Below are positions 1 through 8,439 of a stretch of 64,000 bases of DNA, in pieces. Both the position numbers and the translations under genes were made by a program. The notes beneath the pieces were generated by a model, which was not told where the DNA came from, did not search any database, and was given only the letters and a program-made list of their open reading frames with translations. Origin of the DNA: Pirellulaceae bacterium (GTDB taxonomy: Bacteria > Planctomycetota > Planctomycetia > Pirellulales > Pirellulaceae); contig JAKVBZ010000004.1 of the NCBI GenBank assembly GCA_022448645.1, positions 62,001-126,000 of the forward strand. Reading direction: 5' to 3'. Within the stretch, counting starts at the first letter, position 1. Every line of letters begins with the position of its first letter.

Positions 1-655
1 CATCTAGAGTGGATAAATCGTATTCGTCCATGAACTCAAGCAACATCCGTCCACCGACTTCGTTACACGTGACGTTGGCAAAAATATCTCCCAGGACGGA
101 ATCGGGGTTGCGGACGTTCGCCGAGATAATGTCCACGACCAGATCATTTTGCTGCCCACATTCCAACAGTTTGCATATCGGAAGACGCAAGCCTTCGTGA
201 TAAATCTCCGTCGCGGTGGCGCCGAATCCCAAACCACCAACATCTGGAAGGTGAGTGATACTTAACGTGTATGCCACAATTTCTCCATTGCGAAACACAG
301 GCCGGACAACATTGATATCGAACATGTGACCTGTGCCGACCCAAGGATCGTTGGAAATGATGACATCCCCTGGTTTCAACGATTCCGGTGGATAACGATC
401 CAGGAATTTTCGTAAGGTATATGGTGCTGTTCCCATGAAGACGGGAACACTGTATGTACCCTGCGCAATCAAATGCCCCTCTCTGTCGAGTATCGCGACA
501 GTCAAATCATAGCTCTCGTACACAATCGTGGAAAATGATGTGCGGCGGAGCGTGGAAACGATTTCGTCTGCAATGGAGATCAAACGATCCCACATGATTC
601 CCAGGTCAACGGCGTCGGGAATGTCCAGTGGTGGTTGCGATGAGTGAGTGTTCAT
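1..655 (-). CDS. hyuB: Hydantoinase B/oxoprolinase family protein, partial (N-terminal part)
   Basis: The reading frame is open from an ATG at 655 down to the left edge, giving the first 218 residues; the C-terminal part lies outside the window. The protein matches the start of the HyuB/5-oxoprolinase beta family: an early stretch on SFSTIVYESYDLTVAILD, then GDVIISNDPWVGTGHMFDI, then THLPDVGG, which are typical of ATP-dependent N-methylhydantoinase subunit B. Family members act with HyuA to open hydantoin or 5-oxoproline rings using ATP in the cytoplasm. The gene follows hyuA with a 30-base gap, so the two are very likely cotranscribed and form one complex. The natural substrate (N-methylhydantoin, 5-oxoproline, acetophenone-type compound or other) cannot be told from this sequence. 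Confidence 0.9.
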   Translation of the reverse strand, partial: MNTHSSQPPLDIPDAVDLGIMWDRLISIADEIVSTLRRTSFSTIVYESYDLTVAILDREGHLIAQGTYSVPVFMGTAPYTLRKFLDRYPPESLKPGDVIISNDPWVGTGHMFDINVVRPVFRNGEIVAYTLSITHLPDVGGLGFGATATEIYHEGLRLPICKLLECGQQNDLVVDIISANVRNPDSVLGDIFANVTCNEVGGRMLLEFMDEYDLSTLD

Positions 656-685
656 ACAGCTGTGAGTTGATGATGGACAGAGAGG

Positions 686-2785
686 TTACGATTTGGATGC
701 CAATTCGGCGATTAAATTCGCATAAGGATCGACTGTGACGATGTCTCCTGGCCCGATGACCAGGGTGGACTCTCGTTCTTCGATCAATGCCGGGCCTTGT
801 AGTTGACCGCCGACTTCCAACAGATAGCGATCGTAGACGGGACAAGGAATGTACTCGTCGTGTTCGGGAAAATATGCAGGGCGTTGCCCTTTAACGGCTT
901 GTGACATGTCGCCGACGGAATGGCTGTCAAGTTGGTAGCCAGGACGAAAATCGGGGCTGGGTCCGCGAGCTTCCACTTTCCAGGAAGTCACCTCCACAGG
1001 CGCATCCAGCAAACTTAACGCGTAGACGGCGGCGTACCTCTCAGAAAATAGACGCAAGATGTCGGCAAAACTATCCGCAGGTTGCAAGTGTGGAGGGAGT
1101 GTCACTTCGATAGTAAATCCCTGGCCATGGTAGCGCATGTCCAAGCGGTACTCGAGAGCGATGTCCTCGCGAGCTGTACCTGTCGACAATAAAGGTGCTA
1201 CGGCGCGGTCCACCAAAGCCGTGAAAATCCCACCAAACTGTTCAGCATCCAAATCCTCGACATACGCGTGCTGGGCTTGAACGACACCGAAGGCAAAGGG
1301 ACTTGCCAACAAGCCAAAGGCCGACATGACGCCGGCACCCACGGGAAAAATAACGCGAGGAATCCGCAATTTCGAGGCGACGCGGAGGGCATGCAAAGGA
1401 CCGGAACCGCCAAAGGCTACCATCGAACAATGGCGATAATCGAATCCCCGTTCGGAGGCGTGGATGCGAAATGCTCTTGCCACATCTTCGTTAATGATGT
1501 CGTGAATTCCCCAGGCGGCGCGTGCTGCGGAGAGTTGGAGTGGTTGAGCAATGTGATTCTCAATGGCTGCTCGAGCGGCTTCGGTTGTGAGTGCCATTTC
1601 CCCACCTAAGAAGAATTTTGGGTCGAGATACCCTAGGATCAGGTTGGCGTCAGTCAGAGTAGGAAATTCTCCTCCTTGGTCGTAGCAGACTGGACCCGGG
1701 TCAGCTCCAGCGCTATAAGGACCGACGGACAGCAATCCTCGACGATCGATCTGAGCGATACTGCCACCACCCGCCCCAATCTCGATCATATCGATCACGG
1801 GAATTTTTGCAGGTAAGCCGCTTCCCCGTTTGAAATGATGAACCCGGGCAACTTCCATTTCGTAGGCCTTTACAGGCTTTCCGTGTTGAATCAAGGCACC
1901 TTTGGCAGTTGTACCTCCCATATCGAACGAAAGTAACTCACTCAGCGACAGCGCCTCCCCGTGAAAGGCGGACATTAGCGCACCCGCAGCTGGGCCCGAT
2001 TCCAACATCCTGACAGGAAACCTGCGAGCCGTCTCGGTGGTCACGGTGCCACCACTGGATGTCATAATGTACAACGTTGCTCCAACGCCCAGCTCCAGCA
2101 AGCCTTGTTCTAATTTTCCCAAGTACCGATCGAACATCGGTTGCGTATACGCATTCATACAGGTGGTCGTCCACCGACCGAACTCGCGCATTTCGGGAAA
2201 TACTTCCGACGATGTCGACACATACAACTCAGGATACCATTTGGTAGCCAGTTCTTTGATTGTCCGCTCGTGTGCAGGATTGACATAGGAATGCAATAGG
2301 CACACTGCCAGTGACTCGATCTGCTCATGTTCGACTAGTGGCCCTAACACCTGTTTGACATTGTCCTCGGTCAAAGCCGTCTCCACACTGCCGTCAAAGC
2401 GGCAGCGTTCTGCCACTTCGACGCGGCGGCTACGTGGTACTAGTGGTTGGGGGAATTTTAGTCGCAAGTCGAATACGTCATAGCGCTTCTCTTCGGCCAT
2501 GTCGAGAATATCTGCGAATCCAGCCGTGGTAACCATCCCTGTGTTGGCCCCTTTTCGTTCAATGATTGCATTGGTGACCAGTGTCGTACCGTGCACGACA
2601 GCAGTAACCGAAGCGCCATCAACACGCTCTTCGCTGAGCAAATGACCTATACCATCAAGCACTGCGCGTGCCGGATCGTTGGGGGTGGTTAACCGTTTAT
2701 GAATTGCCAACCGGCCAGAACTCTCCTCCAGCAGTGCAAAATCGGTAAACGTACCGCCAATATCGACGCCCAGCCGGTAACTCAT
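686..2785 (-). CDS. hyuA: Hydantoinase A/oxoprolinase family protein
   Basis: A 699-residue protein of normal length for HyuA. The N-terminus carries the actin-fold phosphate-binding motif GVDIGGTFTDFAL (about residues 6-18). It is followed by VVHGTTLVTNAIIERKG, the SSGG segment, MLESGPAAGA and FDMGGTTAK, the usual hydantoinase/oxoprolinase signatures. The C-terminal beta domain is complete. The family uses ATP to activate and hydrolyse cyclic amides together with HyuB, which is encoded 30 bases downstream. The ATG at 2785 is chosen because the Rossmann-like start begins immediately. No strong ribosome binding site is visible. The gene is divergent from the isomerase-like gene at 2925, and the space between holds a perfect 12-base palindrome. 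Specificity within the family is not resolved. Confidence 0.93.
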   Translation of the reverse strand: MSYRLGVDIGGTFTDFALLEESSGRLAIHKRLTTPNDPARAVLDGIGHLLSEERVDGASVTAVVHGTTLVTNAIIERKGANTGMVTTAGFADILDMAEEKRYDVFDLRLKFPQPLVPRSRRVEVAERCRFDGSVETALTEDNVKQVLGPLVEHEQIESLAVCLLHSYVNPAHERTIKELATKWYPELYVSTSSEVFPEMREFGRWTTTCMNAYTQPMFDRYLGKLEQGLLELGVGATLYIMTSSGGTVTTETARRFPVRMLESGPAAGALMSAFHGEALSLSELLSFDMGGTTAKGALIQHGKPVKAYEMEVARVHHFKRGSGLPAKIPVIDMIEIGAGGGSIAQIDRRGLLSVGPYSAGADPGPVCYDQGGEFPTLTDANLILGYLDPKFFLGGEMALTTEAARAAIENHIAQPLQLSAARAAWGIHDIINEDVARAFRIHASERGFDYRHCSMVAFGGSGPLHALRVASKLRIPRVIFPVGAGVMSAFGLLASPFAFGVVQAQHAYVEDLDAEQFGGIFTALVDRAVAPLLSTGTAREDIALEYRLDMRYHGQGFTIEVTLPPHLQPADSFADILRLFSERYAAVYALSLLDAPVEVTSWKVEARGPSPDFRPGYQLDSHSVGDMSQAVKGQRPAYFPEHDEYIPCPVYDRYLLEVGGQLQGPALIEERESTLVIGPGDIVTVDPYANLIAELASKS

Positions 2786-2862
2786 ATGCGATTAATCCAT
2801 GGAAACGATGAACGAAAAGGGTGCCACCATCTGAAATTGATACTAGACGTAAAGATTTTAAG

Positions 2863-2874
2863 AATTGTACAATT
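2863..2874. promoter_or_regulatory. Perfect palindrome between divergent genes, candidate operator
   Basis: AATTGTACAATT is a perfect 12-base inverted repeat in the 139-base gap between hyuA (leftward) and the isomerase-like gene (rightward). Its position and TTGTACAA core resemble operators of GntR-type regulators, but no regulator gene is present nearby and the assignment is inference. Confidence 0.35.
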
Positions 2875-2924
2875 TACGGTATGCCTTTGTTTGTCAAGAG
2901 TGGCGTTCCTACGAGGAGATTATC

Positions 2925-3791
2925 ATGCGCGACGTGTCACGGCGTCAATTCATGGGCTGCAGTGTGGTCGCTGGCTTTGCTACTGCGGCCAGCCTAGGCG
3001 AGTGCGGGAGAGTCCAAGCAGAAGGGAACTCGTCTGGAAGGATTCGAAAGGCAGTCAAGTTTCACATGATCAAGGAAGAATTGACCGTCCTCGACAAATT
3101 CAAACTTCTTGCTGACCTTGGCTTCGATGGGACGGAAATCCATGTGACCGAAAAGGCGGATCGCAATGTAATTCGTCAAGCCAGCGAAGCGACAGGTGTG
3201 CGGATTCACGGTTTTTTGAATAGCACGCGACCGGATTTGATTGGTGCCATTGATAATGCGAAGTTCTACGGGGCAACCAGTGTATTGGTCGTGGCGGGGA
3301 AGGTCGATAATCAGCACCCGTACGATCAAGTTTATCGTCAACAACAACAGCGTATTCGGGAGGCGCTACCGTACGCCGAGGAGCACCAAATTAAGCTGTT
3401 GGTGGAAAACGTGTGGAATAATTTTTTGCTAAGCCCACTAGAAATGGCGAGATTTGTTGACGAGTTAGACAGTCCGGCAGCAGGAGTTTACTTTGACGTG
3501 GGCAACGTGGTGCGATTCGGCTGGCCCAATCAGTGGATACGTATTTTAGGGAAGCGCATCGTCAAACTGGATATCAAGGAATACAGTCGCGGGAAACAAC
3601 GAAATGAAGGGCTTTGGAAAGGGTTTGATGTTAAACTTGGCGAGGGAGATTGTGACTGGCCGTCTGTCCGTCAAGCACTTTCTGATATCAGTTATGAGAA
3701 TGGCTGGGCCACGGCAGAAGTTAGGGGTGGTGATCGCCAGCGATTGGCAGAGATTGCAGAACGCATGGATCATATTCTAGAACTTCACTAG
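2925..3791 (+). CDS. Exported sugar phosphate isomerase/epimerase (TIM barrel)
   Basis: A 288-residue protein of the xylose isomerase-like TIM barrel (AP_endonuc_2) superfamily. The start is the ATG at 2925, six bases after a clear GAGGAG at 2913-2918; a longer frame upstream has no such site. The first residues contain a twin-arginine signal (SRRQFMGCS, then a hydrophobic stretch ending near AEG), so the enzyme is probably exported folded. Barrel features include LADLGFDGTEIHV, LLVENVWNNF and VYFDVGNVVRFGWP, the last two carrying the Glu and Asp metal ligands usual in this family, and KLDIKEYSR. The reaction is probably an isomerisation or epimerisation of a sugar or keto-sugar. Planctomycetes commonly keep such genes beside Gfo/Idh/MocA oxidoreductases, as here (next gene, 140 bases on). 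The substrate is unknown. Confidence 0.85.
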   Translation: MRDVSRRQFMGCSVVAGFATAASLGECGRVQAEGNSSGRIRKAVKFHMIKEELTVLDKFKLLADLGFDGTEIHVTEKADRNVIRQASEATGVRIHGFLNSTRPDLIGAIDNAKFYGATSVLVVAGKVDNQHPYDQVYRQQQQRIREALPYAEEHQIKLLVENVWNNFLLSPLEMARFVDELDSPAAGVYFDVGNVVRFGWPNQWIRILGKRIVKLDIKEYSRGKQRNEGLWKGFDVKLGEGDCDWPSVRQALSDISYENGWATAEVRGGDRQRLAEIAERMDHILELH

Positions 3792-3931
3792 TGCCTCATA
3801 ACAATCGCGCTATGAATCCTGACAATGAATTGGCATGAGGTATGAGGACCCATTGCAAAACCTCGTTGGTGCTTGCGGTTGTACGGAGTGTTTAAGCCGC
3901 TGCGAGTCATTCACGACACACGGAGAAAAAC

Positions 3932-5248
3932 ATGGAGAACGTCACATCGAAGCCCGAACAACCAATGGATTCCCGTCGCAGATTTATCAAAGGGGCTACG
4001 ACTTCCACTATCGGTGCACATCTAGCCTTGCAGTCTCAGTTTGTTCACGCGTCCGGTGATGAGACGCTCAAGGTGGGATTGATTGGATGTGGACGGCGAG
4101 GTCGTGGTGCTGTCGTGAATGCTCTCATGGCGGATCCACAGACTCGTCTCGTGTCATTAGGTGATGTGTTCGCGGATCAAATTGACGAGTCACACAGAGT
4201 GTTTGCCAAGGATGCACAGGAGGTCAGTGAGCGGATAGATGTTCCCTCGGAACGCTGCTTTGTAGGATTCGATGCTTACCAAGGAGTGATTGAAACGGCC
4301 GATGTGATCCTGTTGGCCTCACCGCCTCATTTTCGGCCAAAGCATTTACAGGCTTGTGTAGAAGCCAACAAACATGTGTTTGCCGAAAAACCTGTCGCCG
4401 TGGACGCTCTGGGTGTGCGCAAGATACAAGACGCTTGTCGACTAGCAGAGCGAAAGGGTGTCGCAGTCGTGTCAGGGTTGTGTTGGCGCTACGATACCCG
4501 GGCTCGTGCAGCCATGGCTCAAGTCCATGATGGAGCGGTGGGACGTATCGTAGCTCTGCAATCGAGTTACAACAGTGCGCGGCCAGGTAAAGCATGGCCG
4601 ATGATACGCAAAGACAATTGGGGAGAAATGGAGCAGCAAATCCGCAATTGGTATTGGTTCACTTGGCTGTCTGGAGACCATATCGTCGAACAGGCGATTC
4701 ATAGCATGGACAAAGGAGCCTGGTCGTTGCATGACGAAACTCCACGGTCCGCCGTTAGCCTGGGCGGTTTGCAGGCGCGGGAAGCACCCGAGTTAGGAAC
4801 GATCTTTGACCACCATGCCGTGGTTTACGAACATGGGAATGGTCTCAAGCATTTCCACTATTGTCGCCAGCAGCCTGGTTGTGCCAATGATGTTTCAACC
4901 CATGTTATCGGTACCGATGGCATCTGCCACATTGAACGTGGCATCATACGCGATCATGAAGGTAGTGTTACGTGGAAGTATTCAGGTCCTAGTGGCAGAC
5001 AAATGCACCAGGCAGAACATGACGAATTGTTTGCCAGCATTCGGTCAGGTACCCCGATCAACAATGGCGACTATATGGCGAAGAGTACGATGCTTGCCAT
5101 CCTGGGGCGCATGGCTAGTTATAGTGGTCGAAAGATCCGTTGGGAGGATGCTATCCAGTCCCAAGAAGAGTTGTCACCCCCTGAGTACGACTGGTCGGCT
5201 TTACCAAAGATTCCGCCCATAGCCATCCCCGGCGTACCGTACGTGTAG
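3932..5248 (+). CDS. Gfo/Idh/MocA family oxidoreductase with Tat signal
   Basis: A 438-residue NAD(P)-dependent oxidoreductase. An N-terminal twin-arginine motif (SRRRFIKGA, about residues 14-22) and hydrophobic segment ending near VHAS imply Tat export. The Rossmann fold follows (VGLIGCGRRGRG, about residues 48-59), and the family signature HVFAEKPVAVD contains the EKP motif. The C-terminal substrate domain includes WFTWLSGDHIVEQAIHSMD, with the conserved acid-x-x-x-His arrangement. An ATG at 3932 preceded by CGGAG supports the start. Planctomycetes carry many exported members of this family. Some are linked to sugar oxidation, and the preceding exported isomerase suggests a shared periplasmic sugar-modifying role. 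The substrate cannot be assigned. Confidence 0.92.
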   Translation: MENVTSKPEQPMDSRRRFIKGATTSTIGAHLALQSQFVHASGDETLKVGLIGCGRRGRGAVVNALMADPQTRLVSLGDVFADQIDESHRVFAKDAQEVSERIDVPSERCFVGFDAYQGVIETADVILLASPPHFRPKHLQACVEANKHVFAEKPVAVDALGVRKIQDACRLAERKGVAVVSGLCWRYDTRARAAMAQVHDGAVGRIVALQSSYNSARPGKAWPMIRKDNWGEMEQQIRNWYWFTWLSGDHIVEQAIHSMDKGAWSLHDETPRSAVSLGGLQAREAPELGTIFDHHAVVYEHGNGLKHFHYCRQQPGCANDVSTHVIGTDGICHIERGIIRDHEGSVTWKYSGPSGRQMHQAEHDELFASIRSGTPINNGDYMAKSTMLAILGRMASYSGRKIRWEDAIQSQEELSPPEYDWSALPKIPPIAIPGVPYV

Positions 5249-5255
5249 CAAAGAC

Positions 5256-5540
5256 TCAATTGTCGGGAACTTCAGTTGCCGTTCTTAGGGATGAACTAAA
5301 ACTCAGACCCTTTTTTCCACTCGAATCTGCATAGCGCGTCACATCCAACCAATGTCGTCCCCAGCGCTCCCCATAGTGAGGCGAACTCAAGAGACGATCG
5401 AGCACTCTCATGAGGGAAAATCCGACAGGAGCTGGGAGAAGTTGAGAGGATTCCAAGCGAGAGAGAAGGAAAGTATCTATGGGCGCAAGCGGCCAGCTTT
5501 TATCGCGGACGCTGGGGGAGTTGAATAATCGCTTTCGGAG
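5256..5540 (-). pseudogene. Relic of a DUF1549/PSCyt2-domain gene
   Basis: An open stretch of 94 codons without a credible start encodes two recognisable pieces of the DUF1549 (PSCyt2) family, which is almost confined to Planctomycetes and relatives. First comes [20 protein letters not shown], the usual N-terminal linker of the domain. After an apparent internal loss of many tens of residues comes [19 protein letters not shown] followed by TRYADSSG, the family core. The normal region between these (the RRVxFDLTGLPPTP block) is missing, and the frame ends soon after the core, so the several-hundred-residue remainder is gone. This is a deleted remnant, not a functional gene. Confidence 0.8.
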
Positions 5541-5853
5541 TCATCGCCGTGTCAGTCGAAACAGTGTGCTACCAAAGATGGGACGAACGTGTTCTTAAAA
5601 AACTCAACGTTCGAGGCAGACGGAGATTCTGTCGCCACACACAGATTAGACAGAAGGTAGAGGCTGTTAAAATACCATGCCAGATACCATATTAATATCT
5701 AGCTGGATTTCACGTACTGGCACAAACTGTGTCGAAAACGAACGACAAAGGCATGGTCTTCAGCGTGTAATTCAGAATCGAATAGTACCTGTAATGTCAT
5801 GATTACTTTTATAGTCTCCAGCACACTTCCTTTGAAGACAAAATACACATGTT

Positions 5854-7386
5854 ATGAAGACAAGGAAAATCACTTTGCGATGGAAACAAGTTGTTTGGTC
5901 ATGCTGTGTGTTGTCGGCTCTGGCGCTCACAATCCCCGATTCGCTCTTGGCGGACCCATTGTTGGCAGGTGCTTCCAAAGTTGACGTTACCGACTGGGAT
6001 GCCGGTCCCGTAGATGGTCCTATGCATGTGCGAGCGCTAGTCTTGAGAACGGGCGAGACGACGGCGGTTCTCATAACGGTCGATTCCGTGGCCATTGGCG
6101 AGATTGGCCGTATCAGCAACTCATACATGTCTCGAATACGAAAACAACTAAAGCAGGAATGGGATATTGCTCCCACACACGTGCTGGCGAATGCCAGTCA
6201 TTGTCACGGAGTGATTCGCCAGGATATTGAGGACCTGACCGTACAAGCGGTACGCGAAGCGATGCAGCGTTTGGAGCCCGTCCACGTTGGAGTCGGGCGA
6301 GGTCGTGAGGATCGCGTGATGGAAAACCGGCGATTGAAGCTCAAAGACGGTCGTACAGTAGACATACGCCGTGCCTATTCGCTGCCCCCAGATGAAGAAA
6401 TTGCTGCAGTAGGGCCTGTCGACCCGGAGATTGGTATCTTGCGCTTGGACAGATTAGATGGCACTACCATGGCGATTGTCTACAACTTTGCCTGTCATCC
6501 TATTCAGGGGGTGCCAGGTGGTCGCAACACTGCAGACATGACTGGGTTTGCTTCTCAGGTCATTGAGGACAATCTGAGCGACGGTACCATTGCTCTGTTT
6601 GTGCAAGGCTGTGGTGGTGATATCAATCCAGCGAATTACAAGGCAGTAGATCAGCTTCTCAATGCGGAATCTCTTGGGAATATGCTGGGCCTGAGTACAC
6701 TCAAAGCGGCCCGCCGGATACAAATCACAGCAGACAGCCGCTTACGGATTCTTCACGAAAGGTTGGCTTTGCCACGTGCGAACACTCAGGAACGTATTAT
6801 GGCCCTAGAAGCAGAACAGACGAGGCTGCTGAATTCGTTGCAGGGAACGACTCTCAATCTGAAATCGTTCATGTCGTTAGTCATGAAGTACAACTTGGCT
6901 CAGAATTTTCCCTCGTCCCATTCGTATCGTTATTTGCAGGAAGATGCCTTAGAAGTTGATGACCTGCGTAAGTTGGACGCGCAAAATCGGGTTGCGATAA
7001 AGAGTTATTTGGCCAATATTCACGTCATGGAAGAACTGACTCGGCTCAAAACGAACCTTCGGCTGTTAAAAAAGCATCAGTCTCGATTCTTGGAAAGTGG
7101 TAAACGGACGGTGGATGTCGAACTTGTCGGGATGCGTATTGGGGATTTCACCATGGTGACATTTCCGGGCGAGCTGACCGTCCAGATTGGTTTGAACATC
7201 AAACGTTCTTCTCCACATAAACATACGTTCGTGGCCGGGTATACGAACGGGTACATCTACTACGCTCCCACGGCAGATCAACTATTGAATGTGGGCGGAG
7301 CGCAAGAGGATAGCGACTGTGTGTTAGCTCCCGAATGGCAGGAACAATTCGAGCGGAAGGTCGCCGAGATGCTCCCGCAGCTGTAA
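5854..7386 (+). CDS. Exported neutral/alkaline ceramidase-like protein
   Basis: A 510-residue protein with an N-terminal signal peptide (hydrophobic stretch around residues 13-31, cleavage near LLADP). The body resembles the N-terminal domain of neutral/alkaline non-lysosomal ceramidase: LLAGASKVDVTDWD, VRALVLRTGETTAVLITVDSV, ANASHCHG, YNFACHPIQGVPG, and VQGCGGDINPANY. The His residues in SHCHG and ACHP correspond to the zinc-binding region of true ceramidases. Planctomycetes encode numerous members of this domain family with unproven substrates, so amide or ester hydrolysis of a lipid-like or other compound is inference. The stop lies three bases before the convergent alcohol dehydrogenase gene. 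No close upstream partner is evident. Confidence 0.8.
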   Translation: MKTRKITLRWKQVVWSCCVLSALALTIPDSLLADPLLAGASKVDVTDWDAGPVDGPMHVRALVLRTGETTAVLITVDSVAIGEIGRISNSYMSRIRKQLKQEWDIAPTHVLANASHCHGVIRQDIEDLTVQAVREAMQRLEPVHVGVGRGREDRVMENRRLKLKDGRTVDIRRAYSLPPDEEIAAVGPVDPEIGILRLDRLDGTTMAIVYNFACHPIQGVPGGRNTADMTGFASQVIEDNLSDGTIALFVQGCGGDINPANYKAVDQLLNAESLGNMLGLSTLKAARRIQITADSRLRILHERLALPRANTQERIMALEAEQTRLLNSLQGTTLNLKSFMSLVMKYNLAQNFPSSHSYRYLQEDALEVDDLRKLDAQNRVAIKSYLANIHVMEELTRLKTNLRLLKKHQSRFLESGKRTVDVELVGMRIGDFTMVTFPGELTVQIGLNIKRSSPHKHTFVAGYTNGYIYYAPTADQLLNVGGAQEDSDCVLAPEWQEQFERKVAEMLPQL

Positions 7387-7389
7387 TGG

Positions 7390-8436
7390 TCAGTCGTTTC
7401 CCGGCTGGAGAATTACCTTGAGTAGACCGGCTTCTTGGGCATACAGGCGATCAAACCAGTTGGGACCGGTCGAGAGAGATTCGACGGCAGTGATCAAAGG
7501 TTCCACCTGAATGGCTCCGCGTGACATGAGTTGAAGACATTCCGGGTACTCACCACTGGAGCCACAGGTGCCTGACAGTTGGATTTCACGCGTGACGACG
7601 GACTGTAGCGGGAATTCGACATGAGGCGAAACATTGCCCACCAAAGTGACAGCTCCTCCTTTCCGCACGACGGTGACGGCAGTCTTTACTGGATCGGTTG
7701 CCCCCACAGCTTCCAGCGCCAGGTGAGCTCCCAAGCCACCCGTACGTGCCGCAATTTCGGCTGGAACATCACATGATCCTGGATCAAATGCTTCGTCCGC
7801 TCCTTGATGGAGCGCACGCTGGCGGCGAGATGCGTCGGGGTCGACGGCAAAGAGCTGACCACAGCCGCGGGCTCGTAATGACTGCACACAAAGTAAACCG
7901 ATGGTGCCACAGCCGATAACAACGGCAGTTTGTCCTAGTTGAAACGGCGAGAGATTGACAGCATGCACGGCCACAGAGACGGGCTCCACCAGTGCCGCTT
8001 GTTCCAGTGTCAATCCTTCGGGCACCTGGCAGGCGATTTTCTCCGGAATGGACACGAATTCAGCGAATGCTCCGTGTTGGCGATATTCGTCACAGGAAAC
8101 ACCAAGGATGCGGCGAGAGTCGCACAGGTTGATCTTTCCGGCACGACAAAACGAGCAGTTGCCACAGGAAATCATAGAATCAAAAGTGACGCGATCTCCC
8201 ACCGAGAATTGTGTTACGGCAGAGCCGATCTGTTCTACGATACCGGCCGCCTCATGTCCCATGATAATGGGCGGAATCCGTCGACCGCTCGATCCGTCAA
8301 AGCCATGAATGTCCGATCCGCAAATCCCACAGGCTCGGATACGAACCAGCAGGTCCTTTTCCCCAACCGTAGGCTGGGGGACATCCGTCAATTCCAATCG
8401 CTTGTATTCTGTCAACATCATCGCTTGCATAGTCAT
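7390..8436 (-). CDS. Zinc-dependent alcohol dehydrogenase (MDR family)
   Basis: A 348-residue medium-chain dehydrogenase of the sorbitol/threonine/butanediol dehydrogenase type. Visible features are the catalytic zinc Cys region CGICGSDIHGFDG (about residues 37-49), GHEAAGIVEQIG (about 65-76), the four-cysteine structural zinc site CGNCSFCRAGKINLC (about 95-109), and the NAD-binding VVIGCGTIGLL. It oxidises a secondary alcohol or polyol with NAD(P). The gene starts three bases after the stop of the upstream lipoprotein gene on the same strand, so the two are probably cotranscribed. The exact substrate is not evident. Confidence 0.92.
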   Translation of the reverse strand: MTMQAMMLTEYKRLELTDVPQPTVGEKDLLVRIRACGICGSDIHGFDGSSGRRIPPIIMGHEAAGIVEQIGSAVTQFSVGDRVTFDSMISCGNCSFCRAGKINLCDSRRILGVSCDEYRQHGAFAEFVSIPEKIACQVPEGLTLEQAALVEPVSVAVHAVNLSPFQLGQTAVVIGCGTIGLLCVQSLRARGCGQLFAVDPDASRRQRALHQGADEAFDPGSCDVPAEIAARTGGLGAHLALEAVGATDPVKTAVTVVRKGGAVTLVGNVSPHVEFPLQSVVTREIQLSGTCGSSGEYPECLQLMSRGAIQVEPLITAVESLSTGPNWFDRLYAQEAGLLKVILQPGND

Positions 8437-8439
8437 TCC

